Shown here piece by piece: positions 38,770 to 49,666 of a stretch of 64,000 bases of DNA (position 1 is its first letter; every line of letters starts with the position of its first letter). The position numbers and the translations under genes are program-made. The notes under the pieces are model-generated. The model worked only from the letters and a program-made list of their open reading frames with translations. It had not been told where the DNA came from and made no database searches. The DNA is from Pseudomonas sediminis (GTDB lineage: Bacteria; Pseudomonadota; Gammaproteobacteria; Pseudomonadales; Pseudomonadaceae), in NCBI RefSeq assembly GCF_002741105.1, contig NZ_NIQU01000005.1, positions 25,138 to 89,137 on the forward strand, read 5' to 3'.

Positions 38770-39969
38770 ATGAACGCCCGCCGCATTACCCTGTTGCTGT
38801 GTACGGCCGAAACCCTCGGCATGGCCGGTTTCGCCCTGTTCGCCGCGCTGCTACCGCAATTCCAGGCACTCTGGGGTTTGAGCAATACCGAGGCCGGCTG
38901 GATCGGCGGCGGCTTCTTTCTTGGTTACATGCTCGCCGTGCCTGTGCTCACCGGCCTGACCGATCGGCACGACGCCCGGCTTATCTACCTGGCGGCCATG
39001 TTGCTGACGGCCGTGGCCAGCGCGGGTTTCGTTTTCGCCGATGGTTTCTGGTCCGCATTGCTTTGGCGCGTACTCGCCGGTATCGGCCTGGCGGGCACGT
39101 ACATGCCGGGGCTCAAGGCGCTGTCGGAACGTATCGACGGTGCCTCGCAGTCGCGTGCCATCGCCTTCTATACCGCCAGCTTCGGATTGGGCACGGCGCT
39201 GTCGTTCACCCTGTCTGGCGAGCTGGCCAAGCTCGGCGGCTGGCAACTGCCGGCGCTGCTCAGTGGTGCCTGTGCGTTGCTGGCCTGGGCGCTGGTGTAC
39301 TGGGGGCTGGCGCCGAAAGCGGTAGAGGCACATGCGCCGCGCAATCTGCTGGATCTGGCGCCGTTGAGAAATCGCGAGGTGCTGGCTTACTGCCTGGCCT
39401 ATGCGATGCACAACCTGGAACTGTTCGCCCTGCGCGCCTGGTTGGTGGCCTTCGTGGTGTTCTCCGGGCATCTGCAGGGCGTCGATCCCTGGCTGTCGGG
39501 CACCTGGGTGGCGATGCTGGCGACGCTCATCGGTATGCCGTCGAGCATCCTCGGCAACGAACTGGCGCTGCGTTTCGGGCGTCAGCGCTGGCTGATCGGT
39601 GTGATGCTCAGCTCCGCGCTGCTGGCCGCCGTGGTCGGCCTGGGCGCGGCGCTGCCGTTCTGGGCGATGCTGGGGCTGATTCTGATCTACGCAGTGACCG
39701 TCACCGCCGACTCGGCTTCGTTGACTGCCGGACTGGTCAGCGTCGCCCCGGCCAGCCACCGTGGCGCGGCGATGGCGCTGTATTCCTGTACCGGCTTTAC
39801 CGGCGCGTTCCTCGGTCCGTTGCTGTTCGGCATGACTCTGGATGCTTTGGGCGATCAGCAGTTGCTCGGCTGGTGGGCGGCGTTCGCGCTGATGGGCCTG
39901 TTGCTGACGCTCGGGCCACTGGCGTTGTGGTGGGCGGGTAGAGGGCGCGAGGAACGCTCGCGCCTCTGA
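38770..39969 (+). CDS. Major facilitator superfamily transporter
   Basis: 399 residues with about twelve hydrophobic helices and the MFS loop 2-3 motif as GLTDRHDARLIY. MNARRITLLLCTAETLGMAGFALFAALLPQF is the first helix. ATG 38770 is preceded by GAGAGGTTGC. Being 98 bases after phnP and in the same direction, it may or may not share that transcript. The substrate cannot be read from sequence; an efflux or organic-anion role is typical for this group. Confidence 0.88.
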   Translation: MNARRITLLLCTAETLGMAGFALFAALLPQFQALWGLSNTEAGWIGGGFFLGYMLAVPVLTGLTDRHDARLIYLAAMLLTAVASAGFVFADGFWSALLWRVLAGIGLAGTYMPGLKALSERIDGASQSRAIAFYTASFGLGTALSFTLSGELAKLGGWQLPALLSGACALLAWALVYWGLAPKAVEAHAPRNLLDLAPLRNREVLAYCLAYAMHNLELFALRAWLVAFVVFSGHLQGVDPWLSGTWVAMLATLIGMPSSILGNELALRFGRQRWLIGVMLSSALLAAVVGLGAALPFWAMLGLILIYAVTVTADSASLTAGLVSVAPASHRGAAMALYSCTGFTGAFLGPLLFGMTLDALGDQQLLGWWAAFALMGLLLTLGPLALWWAGRGREERSRL

Positions 39970-39999
39970 GTCAGGTCTACCGGGCCTGTGTGGTGGATT

Positions 40000-40609
40000 T
40001 TACGCTTTGCTGCCCAGCGTCTCGGCCTTGCGCAGCCAGCTCTGGCGTTGTTCTTCGCTGGACGGGCGCACCGGGGCGAACTCGCTCAGACGCCGCGTTT
40101 TGATCCCGCAGAAACCGAGGATGGTACGCACCATCTGCCGATGCGCCGGGGCTCCGTAGATCCAGCGGAAATACCAGCGTGGCGTGTCCATGGTCACCAG
40201 CAGGTCAGCGCTGCGCCCGCTGAGCAGCTTGTCCCAGAGTTGCGAGCGGTTGCGGTACTTGAAGGCGAAGCCGGGCAGGAACACCCGGTCGAAGAAACCC
40301 TTTAGCAGCGCAGGAATGCCGCCCCACCAGACGGGGTAGACGAACACCAGGTGCTCGGCCCAGTGAATCAGACGCTGAGCTTCGAGCAGGTCCGGCTCCA
40401 GATTCTGGCTCTGCTCGTAACCTTCACGCAGGATTGGGTCGAACTGCATTTCGCCCAGTCTGAGCTGGCGCACCACGTGCCCCTTGCTACGTGCTCCCAG
40501 GCTGTAGGCCTCGGCCAGTGCGTGGCAGAGGCTGTCCTTCTTGGGGTTGCCGAGAATCAGCAGGATGCGTTTGCCATCGCCTTCCAGCGGTGTGGCGCCA
40601 CTCTTGCCT

Positions 40610-40617
<8 letters not shown>
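40000..40617 (-). CDS. NAD(P)H-dependent oxidoreductase, flavodoxin-like fold
   Basis: 205 residues of the NAD(P)H:quinone reductase (MdaB/KefF/NQO1-like) family. It opens with an [21 protein letters not shown] flavin-binding start after a short polar extension, followed by [35 protein letters not shown], the family fingerprint. It likely reduces quinones using FAD or FMN. The start codon overlaps the fumC stop (ATGA), so it is co-transcribed with fumarase. Confidence 0.9.
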
Positions 40618-42004
<1,387 letters not shown>

Positions 42005-42110
42005 GGCGTTCTCCGGGGCAAGTGCAAGGTTGCTGGCAGTTTAGGTCGCGCCACCGAAGACTGGTTCCACAACTTATCTATCAGGTTGATTGGAGCCTTT
42101 GAAAGCGCGA

Positions 42111-43121
42111 CTACCAGCGGGCGTGGGTTTCACCCAGCCAGCCCAGTGCTCCGTCTACCGGCACGCGCTCGCCTTTAGGGCCGCGCAGTACGCCGTCGTA
42201 ATGACCGAAGCGCTGCACGGTGTTGGCGTGAAACGGACCGAGTTTGGGGCAGGCCTTGTGCAGTTGGCGGGGCGTGAAGCGCAGGGCCACGCGATCATCT
42301 TCGCTGTCCAGACGCCAGGGAGCCAGCGGCGCCTGCGAGCTGCGCTCGATATGCAGGGGGCTGTCGAGCAATTGCACTTCACCGCCGAACCACAGGGAGT
42401 TTTCCGACAGGCCGCTGTGATCGAGCCAGCCAGCGCCGAAGTTGCCGGCAATGCCGCCCGCTGCAGCGAAAGCCGCGCGCTGCCAGTATGTGTTCAGCGG
42501 CCAGACACCGCGACCGAAATCCAGCGCGGCGAAGCTCTGGCCCGGCACACAGCTGTAGTGCTTGCCGCCCAACTGCAGGCTACCCGCGGTGGGCAGGCCT
42601 AGCTGGCGACAGGTGGCATGGAAACCGCCTTTTTGCAGGGGCGCAACCAGATTGATCGATTGCAGATGGGCGGGGCGTTGTATGTCTAGAGCAACCTGTA
42701 GGGGCTGGCCGCCGATATCCGGGGCGGCAGCGGTGAGGCGCAGGCGTCCGGGGTGCTCATCGATGCGCAGCTGCAGGCGAGAGTGGCTGAAAGCATGGCT
42801 CTCCAGCGGCAGGTCGGGCAACTGGCAGCCGAGGGCGAAGGGACGGAACTGGGTATGGGCGACGGCCTGGCCGGTTTCCAGGTCGAGGAAGTAGGCGGCG
42901 CCGTAGCCGAGGTAGTCGAGGTCAGCCAGGGTTAGCGAGAGCATCCACTGCGGCGTGGTGATGCACCAGTGATTCCAGCGTTTGCGCCGCCCGGCGTGGC
43001 CGTGCAGGGTGCAGTCCACCTGCGGGCGGCTGGACCAGCCAATGGCTTCGTCCAGCAATCGGCCTTTGCTGTCGCAAAGCGGCTGGAGCGGAAGGGGCGC
43101 GTGTGAGGTGAGGCTGGTCAT
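42111..43121 (-). CDS. DUF2804 domain-containing protein
   Basis: 336 residues, single DUF2804 domain along the whole length (GWSSRPQVDCTLHGHAGRRKRWNHWCITTPQWMLSLTLADLDYLGYGAAYFLDLETG at the N terminus, ALDFGRGVWPLNTYWQRAAFAAA in the middle). No signal peptide is visible. Function is unknown; the family looks lipocalin-like in sequence pattern, an uncertain remark. It is transcribed toward fumC with a gap of 106 bases, and divergent from the DUF2059 gene. Confidence 0.88.
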   Translation of the reverse strand: MTSLTSHAPLPLQPLCDSKGRLLDEAIGWSSRPQVDCTLHGHAGRRKRWNHWCITTPQWMLSLTLADLDYLGYGAAYFLDLETGQAVAHTQFRPFALGCQLPDLPLESHAFSHSRLQLRIDEHPGRLRLTAAAPDIGGQPLQVALDIQRPAHLQSINLVAPLQKGGFHATCRQLGLPTAGSLQLGGKHYSCVPGQSFAALDFGRGVWPLNTYWQRAAFAAAGGIAGNFGAGWLDHSGLSENSLWFGGEVQLLDSPLHIERSSQAPLAPWRLDSEDDRVALRFTPRQLHKACPKLGPFHANTVQRFGHYDGVLRGPKGERVPVDGALGWLGETHARW

Positions 43122-43399
43122 CGGGCACGTCCGTGTGTGTACGCGGGCTGGCGATCAATTGCCGGCTCTTGAGGTGCGCACGCCTTGTTGAATAATAGTG
43201 GGGAGGTCGCAAAGAATGCCGAGCCCACCCGAGCATGAGCAAGTACTGGCATTTTGGCAACTGACCAGTGGGTGCGCCGGTCAACATGACGGGTGTGAGC
43301 CAGCGCACAACGCGCATCGCTTGAGGGATTTCCGCACAGGGCACAAAATGCCGCCTTCGTAGTCTACCCAGACTCATTCACAACCTCTGGACGCTCTCC

Positions 43400-43897
43400 A
43401 TGCTCCGTTTTTCCAAACTCTGCACCGCCGTTCTGCTCAGCGCGAGCGCATCCCTGGCCATGGCCGATGCCGCCAGTCATGCTGCCGATGCCGAGCGTTT
43501 TCTCAAGTTGGCTCACGCCGACAAGCTGACCGTGCCGGTCTACGGCCAGGTGCAGCAGATGTTCGCCCAGCGTTTCGCCGAGGCGCCGAACGGCAAGAAA
43601 GCAGTACTCGAGAGTTACCAGGCCAAGGCCAATACCGCGCTGGACAAGGCGGTCGGCTGGGACAAGCTCAAGCCGGACATGGTCAGGCTCTACACAAGCA
43701 ACTTCAATGAGCAGGAGCTCAAGGACCTGATCGCCTTCTACGAGTCGCCGCTGGGACAGAAGGTACTGCAGAAAATGCCGACTCTCACCGCACAGTCCGC
43801 GCAGATCACCCAGAGCAAGCTGGAGTCCGCCGTGCCTGAGGTGAACAAGCTGCTGGCCGACATGAGCAACGAGCTCGGCCTGCCTAAACAGCCCTGA
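43400..43897 (+). CDS. Exported DUF2059 protein
   Basis: 165 residues. The signal peptide MLRFSKLCTAVLLSASASLAMA is followed by a helical DUF2059 domain: AERFLKLAHADKLTVPVYGQVQQMFAQRF, then the hallmark YTSNFNEQELKDLIAFYESPLGQKVLQKMP. Periplasmic; function unknown. The stop overlaps the bolA upstream region and the two are probably one operon. Confidence 0.9.
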   Translation: MLRFSKLCTAVLLSASASLAMADAASHAADAERFLKLAHADKLTVPVYGQVQQMFAQRFAEAPNGKKAVLESYQAKANTALDKAVGWDKLKPDMVRLYTSNFNEQELKDLIAFYESPLGQKVLQKMPTLTAQSAQITQSKLESAVPEVNKLLADMSNELGLPKQP

Positions 43898-43908
43898 TGG
43901 AGCCCGAG

Positions 43909-44202
43909 ATGTCCAAGCAAGACCTGATCGTCACCGCCCTGGCCGCGCTGCAACCCGAGCACCTCGAAGTGCTGGACGAGAGCCATATGCACAGCCGCGG
44001 TCTGGAAACCCACTACAAGGCGGTGATCGTCAGCCCGGCATTTGCTGGCCTGAATGCGGTCAAGCGACATCAGAAGGTGTATGCGACGGTCGGCGAGTTG
44101 ATGGGACAGATCCACGCGCTGGCGCTGCATACCTACACCCCGCAGGAGTGGGCGGCGCAGGGCGTGGCGCCGGCTTCGCCGACCTGCCGCGGCGGTCATT
44201 GA
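43909..44202 (+). CDS. bolA: BolA family protein
   Basis: 97 residues. BolA proteins partner monothiol glutaredoxins in iron-sulfur cluster handling and, in enterobacteria, affect morphology under stress. Visible motif: LDESHMHSRGLETHYKAVIVSPAFAGLNAVKRHQKVYATV with the invariant His and the helix-turn-helix-like RHQ. ATG 43909 has GGAG six bases upstream; ATG 43897 overlapping the previous stop is an alternative. Confidence 0.9.
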   Translation: MSKQDLIVTALAALQPEHLEVLDESHMHSRGLETHYKAVIVSPAFAGLNAVKRHQKVYATVGELMGQIHALALHTYTPQEWAAQGVAPASPTCRGGH

Positions 44203-44212
44203 TGTAGCTCGG

Positions 44213-44264
44213 CTGTAATCCGGGGGAACCCGCCGGTAATTCCAGGATTGCATCCGGGCGACGT
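44213..44264. repeat. Extragenic palindromic repeat downstream of bolA
   Basis: TAGCTCGGCTGTAATCCGGG and a distal CAGGATTGCATCCGGGCGAC resemble the GTAGCCCGGATTGCATCC element after argR. The rest of the 276-base gap up to trhO holds a possible leader but no gene that I can recognise. Confidence 0.65.
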
Positions 44265-44478
44265 GACAGGCTGTCGCGCCTTGTCGCCAAGCCACCCCGG
44301 CGAATCCCTGCTTTGCTACAATCCGTCCGCGCCGGCCCACGCCGGCGCTTTCGTTTAGATTCTCGATCCAGCGAGCTGGAGCCATGCAAGGCGCTACGTT
44401 AGTAACGCAGCACGGCCGACGCGCAGCTGATCGAGGGCCAGTCCGCCCTTTACGTGGGCGACTACTGAGAGAATATTT

Positions 44479-45417
44479 ATGACCGACAAGATCGTCGTTG
44501 CGGCGCTATATAAATTCGTCTCCCTGCCGGACTATCAGGCGCTGCGCGAACCCCTGCTGCAAACCCTCATCGATAACGACATCAAGGGCACCCTGTTGCT
44601 CGCCGAGGAGGGTATCAACGGCACCGTTTCCGGCACCCGTGCCGCTATCGATGCACTGCTCGCCTGGTTCCGCCTGGACGCCCGTCTGGCCGATGTCGAC
44701 CATAAGGAATCCTATTGCGATGAGCAGCCGTTCTATCGCACCAAGGTCAAGCTGAAGAAAGAGATCGTCACTCTCGGTGTACCTGGCGTCGACCCCAACC
44801 AGCGCGTCGGTACCTACGTCGAGCCGCAGGACTGGAACGCCCTGATCAGCGACCCTGAAGTGCTGTTGATCGATACCCGCAACGACTACGAAGTGGCCAT
44901 CGGCACCTTCGAGGGTGCCATCGACCCGAAGACCAAGTCGTTCCGCGAATTTCCCGAGTACATCCGCGAGCACTTCGACCCGAGCAAGCACAAGAAGGTG
45001 GCGATGTTCTGCACCGGCGGTATCCGCTGCGAGAAGGCCTCCAGCTACATGCTCGGCGAGGGTTTTGAAGAGGTCTATCACCTCAAGGGCGGCATTCTCA
45101 AATACCTCGAGGAGGTGCCACAGGAAGAGACCAAGTGGCAGGGCGACTGTTTCGTCTTCGACAATCGCGTGACCGTTCGCCATGACCTGTCTGAAGGTGA
45201 TTACGATCAGTGTCACGCCTGCCGTACGCCGATCTCCGTGGAAGAGCGCCAGTCCGAGTTCTACAGCCCTGGCGTCAGTTGCCCGCATTGCTGGGATTCG
45301 CTGCCGGAGAAGACCCGTGAAGGCGCCCGCGAACGGCAGAAACAGATCGAACTGGCCCGTGCGCGCAATCAACCGCACCCCATCGGCCGCGACCCCCGCC
45401 AACTGAACGAGGCCTGA
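44479..45417 (+). CDS. trhO: TrhO, tRNA uridine(34) hydroxylase (rhodanese family)
   Basis: 312 residues (YceA type). Catalyses O2-dependent 5-hydroxylation of U34 in certain tRNAs. The N-terminal domain [23 protein letters not shown], then [17 protein letters not shown], is followed by a rhodanese domain with the active Cys in [15 protein letters not shown] and a C-terminal Cys cluster ([27 protein letters not shown]) likely to bind zinc. GAGAG precedes the ATG. Confidence 0.94.
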   Translation: MTDKIVVAALYKFVSLPDYQALREPLLQTLIDNDIKGTLLLAEEGINGTVSGTRAAIDALLAWFRLDARLADVDHKESYCDEQPFYRTKVKLKKEIVTLGVPGVDPNQRVGTYVEPQDWNALISDPEVLLIDTRNDYEVAIGTFEGAIDPKTKSFREFPEYIREHFDPSKHKKVAMFCTGGIRCEKASSYMLGEGFEEVYHLKGGILKYLEEVPQEETKWQGDCFVFDNRVTVRHDLSEGDYDQCHACRTPISVEERQSEFYSPGVSCPHCWDSLPEKTREGARERQKQIELARARNQPHPIGRDPRQLNEA

Positions 45418-45419
45418 CC

Positions 45420-46052
45420 ATGGCTAGCCGCCTGCTCTACGTGATGGATCCGATGTGCTCCTGGTGCTGGGGTTTTGCACCGGTAATCGAAACCCTCGTC
45501 GAGCAGGCGGCCGCAGCCGATGTGCCGCTGCAGATCGTGGTAGGCGGCTTGCGCCGTGATCAGGTGGCTGTCGATGCCGCCGCACGGGTGCGTTACCTGG
45601 GCTACTGGCAGGCGGTCAATGCCAGCACCGGACAACTGTTCGACTTCGAGCGCGGCCTGCCGGAAGGGATGGTGTATGACACCGAACCCGCCTGCCGCGC
45701 GTTGGTCACTGCACGTAGTCTCGATGCGCAGAGCGCCTGGACGCTGCTCAAGCTGATTCAGCAAGCCTTCTACACCGAAGGGGCCGACGTCACCCAGGCC
45801 AGCGTGTTGGTGCAACTGGCCGAGCAGGCGGGCATCCCGCGCATCGAGTTTGCCGAGGCCTTCGACAGCCAGGCCATGGAGGACGCGACCGCCGCCGATT
45901 TCACCTGGGTGCAGGACCTGGGCATCGCCGGCTTCCCCACGCTGCTGGCCGAGCGCGATGGCCAACTGGCGCTGCTGACCAACGGCTATCAGCCGCTCGA
46001 GGTGTTATCGCCGCTGCTGGGGCGCTGGCTGGAGCGCGCTGCCAATGCCTGA
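45420..46052 (+). CDS. DsbA-family thioredoxin-fold protein
   Basis: 210 residues, no signal peptide. The N-terminal beta strand leads into CSWC (YVMDPMCSWCWGFAPVIETL), followed by an inserted helical domain and TWVQDLGIAGFPTLL with the cis-proline. It is close to the FrnE/DsbA-like cytoplasmic group. Whether it acts as oxidoreductase or isomerase is unknown. It starts three bases after trhO and overlaps the next ABC gene, so it belongs to a trhO operon. Confidence 0.88.
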   Translation: MASRLLYVMDPMCSWCWGFAPVIETLVEQAAAADVPLQIVVGGLRRDQVAVDAAARVRYLGYWQAVNASTGQLFDFERGLPEGMVYDTEPACRALVTARSLDAQSAWTLLKLIQQAFYTEGADVTQASVLVQLAEQAGIPRIEFAEAFDSQAMEDATAADFTWVQDLGIAGFPTLLAERDGQLALLTNGYQPLEVLSPLLGRWLERAANA

Positions 46053-47826
46053 TCGGTTGAGCTGGGCAGAAATTCGTCGCCTGGCCCTGCGTCACAAGAA
46101 AGCGCTGATCCTGGCCAATCTGGTCGCCGTGCTGGCGACCCTGTGCAGTGTGCCGATCCCATTGCTGTTGCCGTTGCTGGTCGACGAAGTGCTGCTGAAC
46201 GACGGCGATGCGGCGCTCAAGGTGATGGACAACTTCCTCCCGACCGAGTGGGAAACGGCAGCTGGCTATATCGGCCTGATGCTGGTGCTGACGCTGCTGC
46301 TGCGCGGCTCGGCGCTGATCTTCAACGTCTTGCAGGCGCGGCTGTTCGCCAGGTTGTCGAAGGACATCGTCTACCGCATCCGCATGCGTCTGATCGAGCG
46401 GCTCAAACGCATTTCCCTTGGCGAGTACGAGAGCCTGGGCGGCGGCACCGTGACCACCCACCTGGTCACCGATCTGGACACCCTGGACAAGTTCGTCGGC
46501 GAGACCCTGAGCCGCTTTCTGGTTGCGATCCTGACCCTGGTCGGCACCTCGGCCATCCTGATCTGGATGCATTGGCAGCTGGCCTTGCTGATTCTGCTGT
46601 TCAACCCGCTGGTGATCTACGCCACCGTGCTGCTGGGCAAGAAGGTCAAGCACCTGAAGAAGTTGGAGAACGACAGCACCTCGCGCTTCACCCAGGCGCT
46701 GACCGAGACCCTGGAGGCGATTCAGGAAGTGCGTGCCGGCAACCGCCAAGGCTACTTCCTTGGTCGCCTTGGCGGGCGGGCGCGCGAGGTGCGCGACTAT
46801 GCGGTGGCCTCGCAATGGAAGAGCGATGCCTCCAACCGTGCCAGCGGCCTGCTGTTCCAGTTCGGTATCGACGTGTTCCGCGCGGCGGCGATGCTCACCG
46901 TGCTGTTTTCCGACCTGTCCATCGGCCAGATGCTCGCGGTGTTCAGCTACCTGTGGTTCATGATCGGTCCGGTGGAGCAGCTGCTCAGTCTGCAATACGC
47001 GTTCTACGCCGCAGGCGGCGCGCTGACGCGGATCAACGAGCTGCTGGCACGCAAGGACGAGCCGCAGTACGACGGGCGCGTCGATCCTTTCAAGGGGCGT
47101 GACACGGTCGGTATCGAGGTGCGCGGATTGACCTTCGGCTATGACGACGAGCCGGTGCTGGATCGGCTCGATCTGTCCATCGGCCCGGGCGAGAAGGTGG
47201 CCATCGTTGGCGCCTCCGGCGGAGGCAAGAGTACTCTGGTGCAGTTGCTGCTGGGTCTGTACACGCCGCAGGCCGGCAGCATTCGCTTCGGCGGCAGCGC
47301 GCTGGAGGAGATCGGCCTGGATTGCGTGCGCGACAACGTCGCGGTGGTGCTGCAGCACCCAGCGCTGTTCAACGACACGGTACGCGCCAACCTGACCATG
47401 GGCCGCGAGCGCAGCGATGAGGCTTGCTGGCAGGCGCTGCGCATCGCCCAGCTGCACGACACCATTGCGCAACTGCCGCTAGGGCTGGACAGCGTGGTCG
47501 GGCGTAGCGGTGTGCGTTTGTCCGGCGGGCAGCGCCAGCGCCTGGCCATTGCCCGTATGGTGCTGGCCGAGCCCAAGGTTGTGATCCTCGACGAAGCCAC
47601 TTCGGCACTGGATGCCGCCACCGAGTACGCCTTGCACGAAGCGCTGGCGCAGTTCCTTGAAGGCCGCACCACGCTGATCATCGCTCACCGCCTGAGTGCG
47701 GTGAAGCAGGCCGATCGCGTGCTGGTGTTCGACGGCGGCAGCGTCGCCGAGGATGGTGACCACCAGCAACTGATCGCAGAAGGTGGCTTGTACGCCAAGC
47801 TCTACGGGCATTTGCAGCAGGGCTGA
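46045..47826 (+). CDS. ABC exporter, fused permease and ATPase (MsbA-like)
   Basis: 593 residues: six-helix type 1 exporter domain (about 20-320) and C-terminal nucleotide-binding domain with Walker A GASGGGKST, signature VRLSGGQRQRLAIARMVL and Walker B VVILDEATSALD. The family includes lipid and peptide exporters. The substrate is not evident. It is closest to half-transporters that form homodimers. It overlaps the preceding gene by eight bases. Confidence 0.92.
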   Translation: MPDRLSWAEIRRLALRHKKALILANLVAVLATLCSVPIPLLLPLLVDEVLLNDGDAALKVMDNFLPTEWETAAGYIGLMLVLTLLLRGSALIFNVLQARLFARLSKDIVYRIRMRLIERLKRISLGEYESLGGGTVTTHLVTDLDTLDKFVGETLSRFLVAILTLVGTSAILIWMHWQLALLILLFNPLVIYATVLLGKKVKHLKKLENDSTSRFTQALTETLEAIQEVRAGNRQGYFLGRLGGRAREVRDYAVASQWKSDASNRASGLLFQFGIDVFRAAAMLTVLFSDLSIGQMLAVFSYLWFMIGPVEQLLSLQYAFYAAGGALTRINELLARKDEPQYDGRVDPFKGRDTVGIEVRGLTFGYDDEPVLDRLDLSIGPGEKVAIVGASGGGKSTLVQLLLGLYTPQAGSIRFGGSALEEIGLDCVRDNVAVVLQHPALFNDTVRANLTMGRERSDEACWQALRIAQLHDTIAQLPLGLDSVVGRSGVRLSGGQRQRLAIARMVLAEPKVVILDEATSALDAATEYALHEALAQFLEGRTTLIIAHRLSAVKQADRVLVFDGGSVAEDGDHQQLIAEGGLYAKLYGHLQQG

Positions 47827-47828
47827 GT

Positions 47829-47962
47829 CGTAGGGTGCGCCGTGCGCACCGCAGCGATCAGGATTTTCGGGAAATTCTTCGCGGCTGAAACCGCTCCCAC
47901 AAGGTTTCGCTGCTGCACTGACAGGCTGCCCCCCGTTCTGTGGGAGGCGCTTCAGCGGCGAC
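47829..47962. repeat. Extragenic repeats between ABC exporter and LysR gene
   Basis: A GTAGGGTGCGC...GTGCGCACC palindrome at 47829-47850 is followed by a REP pair: CGCGGCTGAAACCGCTCCCA (from 47880) and TGGGAGGCGCTTCAGCGGCG (47941-47960). Confidence 0.8.
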
Positions 47963-47970
47963 GCTCTAGC

Positions 47971-48834
47971 TCAGTCATGGCTCATCAGCGCTTCGCTCAA
48001 CTCCTCGAACAGCGTCTGCACCGAGCGCAAGGCGCGGCAGTCCGGGCGGGTCAGCAGCCAGAGTTCGGTGTCGCAGCCGGCCAGCGGCGGGCCGAGTGGC
48101 TTGAGTTCGGGGTGGGCGCGCAACACGAAGTCGGGCAGGGCGGCAACCCCCAGGCCGGCACGTGCCAGTTGCGCCACGGCATACATGCTGCTGCAACGGT
48201 AGTTGGGCGTGACGCCCGGCAATTCGCGCAGGCGCCAGAGTACCGTGGCGTGATCCGGCATCGCCTCGTCCGGGGCGATCCAGCTCTGCCGCGCCAGGTC
48301 GCTGCGATCCTGATCATCGTCACGGGCGCAAACGACGTAGGACACCTTGGCCAGACGCCGGCCCACCAGGTGCTCCGGCGGCTCATTGGTCAGGCGCAGG
48401 GCCAGGTCTGCATCGCGTCGGCTCAGGTTGGCGAAGTCATTGGAAGTCACCAACTCCAGCGCCAGGGCCGGGTAATTGGGCATGAAACGAGCCATTGCCG
48501 GTAGCAGCAGGCCGCTCAAGACCGCATCGGTGCAAGTCAGGCGTACCGTGCCGCTGACCACCTGCTTGCCCAGCTCCAGCGCCACACGGGCGGCATCCAG
48601 TGCCTGTTCGGCGCGCTCGGCCTGCTCGGCCAGGGCTCGAGCGGTTTCGCTGGGCTCATAGCCGCGTCGACTCTTCTCGAACAGCGCCACCCCCAGGGCG
48701 GCTTCGAGCCGGCGCACGGCACGGAACACCGTGGACACGTCGACCTGCATCAATTCTGCCGCCCGCGCCAGTGAGCGACCACGCACCAGGGCGAGCACCA
48801 GAGAGAGGTCGGTATGGTCGATATGATATTGCAT
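47971..48834 (-). CDS. LysR-family transcriptional regulator
   Basis: 287 residues. The N-terminal winged helix is HTDLSLVLALVRGRSLARAAELMQVDVSTVFRAVRRLEAALGVALFEKSRRGYEPSETARALAEQAERAEQ, followed by a periplasmic-binding-like effector domain. ATG 48834 (MQYHIDH) was preferred over a TTG ten codons earlier. It is divergent from the GATase-like gene 94 bases away, which it probably regulates. An imperfect palindrome CAATTATTATTG lies at 48862-48873 in the shared promoter. Confidence 0.9.
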   Translation of the reverse strand: MQYHIDHTDLSLVLALVRGRSLARAAELMQVDVSTVFRAVRRLEAALGVALFEKSRRGYEPSETARALAEQAERAEQALDAARVALELGKQVVSGTVRLTCTDAVLSGLLLPAMARFMPNYPALALELVTSNDFANLSRRDADLALRLTNEPPEHLVGRRLAKVSYVVCARDDDQDRSDLARQSWIAPDEAMPDHATVLWRLRELPGVTPNYRCSSMYAVAQLARAGLGVAALPDFVLRAHPELKPLGPPLAGCDTELWLLTRPDCRALRSVQTLFEELSEALMSHD

Positions 48835-48928
48835 GGCTGCAATCTCTGCTTGTCTATTCGCCAATTATTATTGCGCGAGCGCCATCTTATAGTGGCAGGG
48901 AGACGGTCATGCAAGAGGGGATAGGCGT

Positions 48929-49666
48929 ATGTACAGCAAGTGTCGAGTCAAGGTCGCCCTGGTAGGTGATTACAGTGCGGCAGTTACCGCGCACCGTGCC
49001 ATTCCAGAGGCGCTACGCCTGGCTGGTGAAGCGCTGGGAGTGGTGGTCGAATATGACTGGCTGGCCACTGAGCGCATTCTCGATGACACGACCTTGCAGG
49101 CTTATGACGGCATCTGGTGCGTGCCGGGCAGTCCGTATGCTGCTACCGAGGGTGCGCTACGCGCGATCCGTTTCGCCCGCGAGCAGGGCGTGCCATTTCT
49201 CGGCACCTGTGGTGGCTTCCAGCACGCGTTGCTGGAATATGCACGCAATCAGCTGGGGTGGGTGGATGCCGAACACGGCGAGCTTTCGTCGCAAACGCAG
49301 AACCCTCTGATCGCGCCGCTGAGCTGCGCCTTGCTGGATGTCAGCGAGCATGTGCACCTGGTTTCCGGTTCGCGTATCGCCGAGCTCTACGGTGTACGCG
49401 AGATCAGCGAGCAGTACCTGTGTCGCTACGGCCTTTCCGATGCTTTCGTCGAGCCGCTGATGGCGCAGGCGCTGAAGGCTTCCGGGCATGACGAGGCGGG
49501 TGCCGTGCGCGCCATCGAGCTGGAAGATCATCCGTTCTTCATCGCCACCCTGTTCCAGCCCGAGCGTGCGGCGCTGGAAGGGCGCCTGCCGCCGCTGGTC
49601 GCCGGCCTGGTTGGTGCCTGCGCGGTGCAGTCCGTGCATGAGGCGCAGCAGGAAGCAGTGGCTTGA
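48929..49666 (+). CDS. CTP-synthase C-terminal-domain-like protein (class I amidotransferase fold)
   Basis: 245 residues related to the glutaminase half of CTP synthase, standing alone: VKVALVGDYSAAVTAHRAIPEAL, then GIWCVPGSPYA, the nucleophile elbow FLGTCGGFQHALLEYAR with Cys94, and DHPFFIATLFQPE. In CTP synthase the last motif is FHPE with catalytic His; here residue 210 is Gln (codon 49556-49558), so a normal Cys-His-Glu triad is not formed. I know of this as the CTP synthase C-terminal-related family; function is unknown. The gene downstream overlaps it. Confidence 0.88.
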   Translation: MYSKCRVKVALVGDYSAAVTAHRAIPEALRLAGEALGVVVEYDWLATERILDDTTLQAYDGIWCVPGSPYAATEGALRAIRFAREQGVPFLGTCGGFQHALLEYARNQLGWVDAEHGELSSQTQNPLIAPLSCALLDVSEHVHLVSGSRIAELYGVREISEQYLCRYGLSDAFVEPLMAQALKASGHDEAGAVRAIELEDHPFFIATLFQPERAALEGRLPPLVAGLVGACAVQSVHEAQQEAVA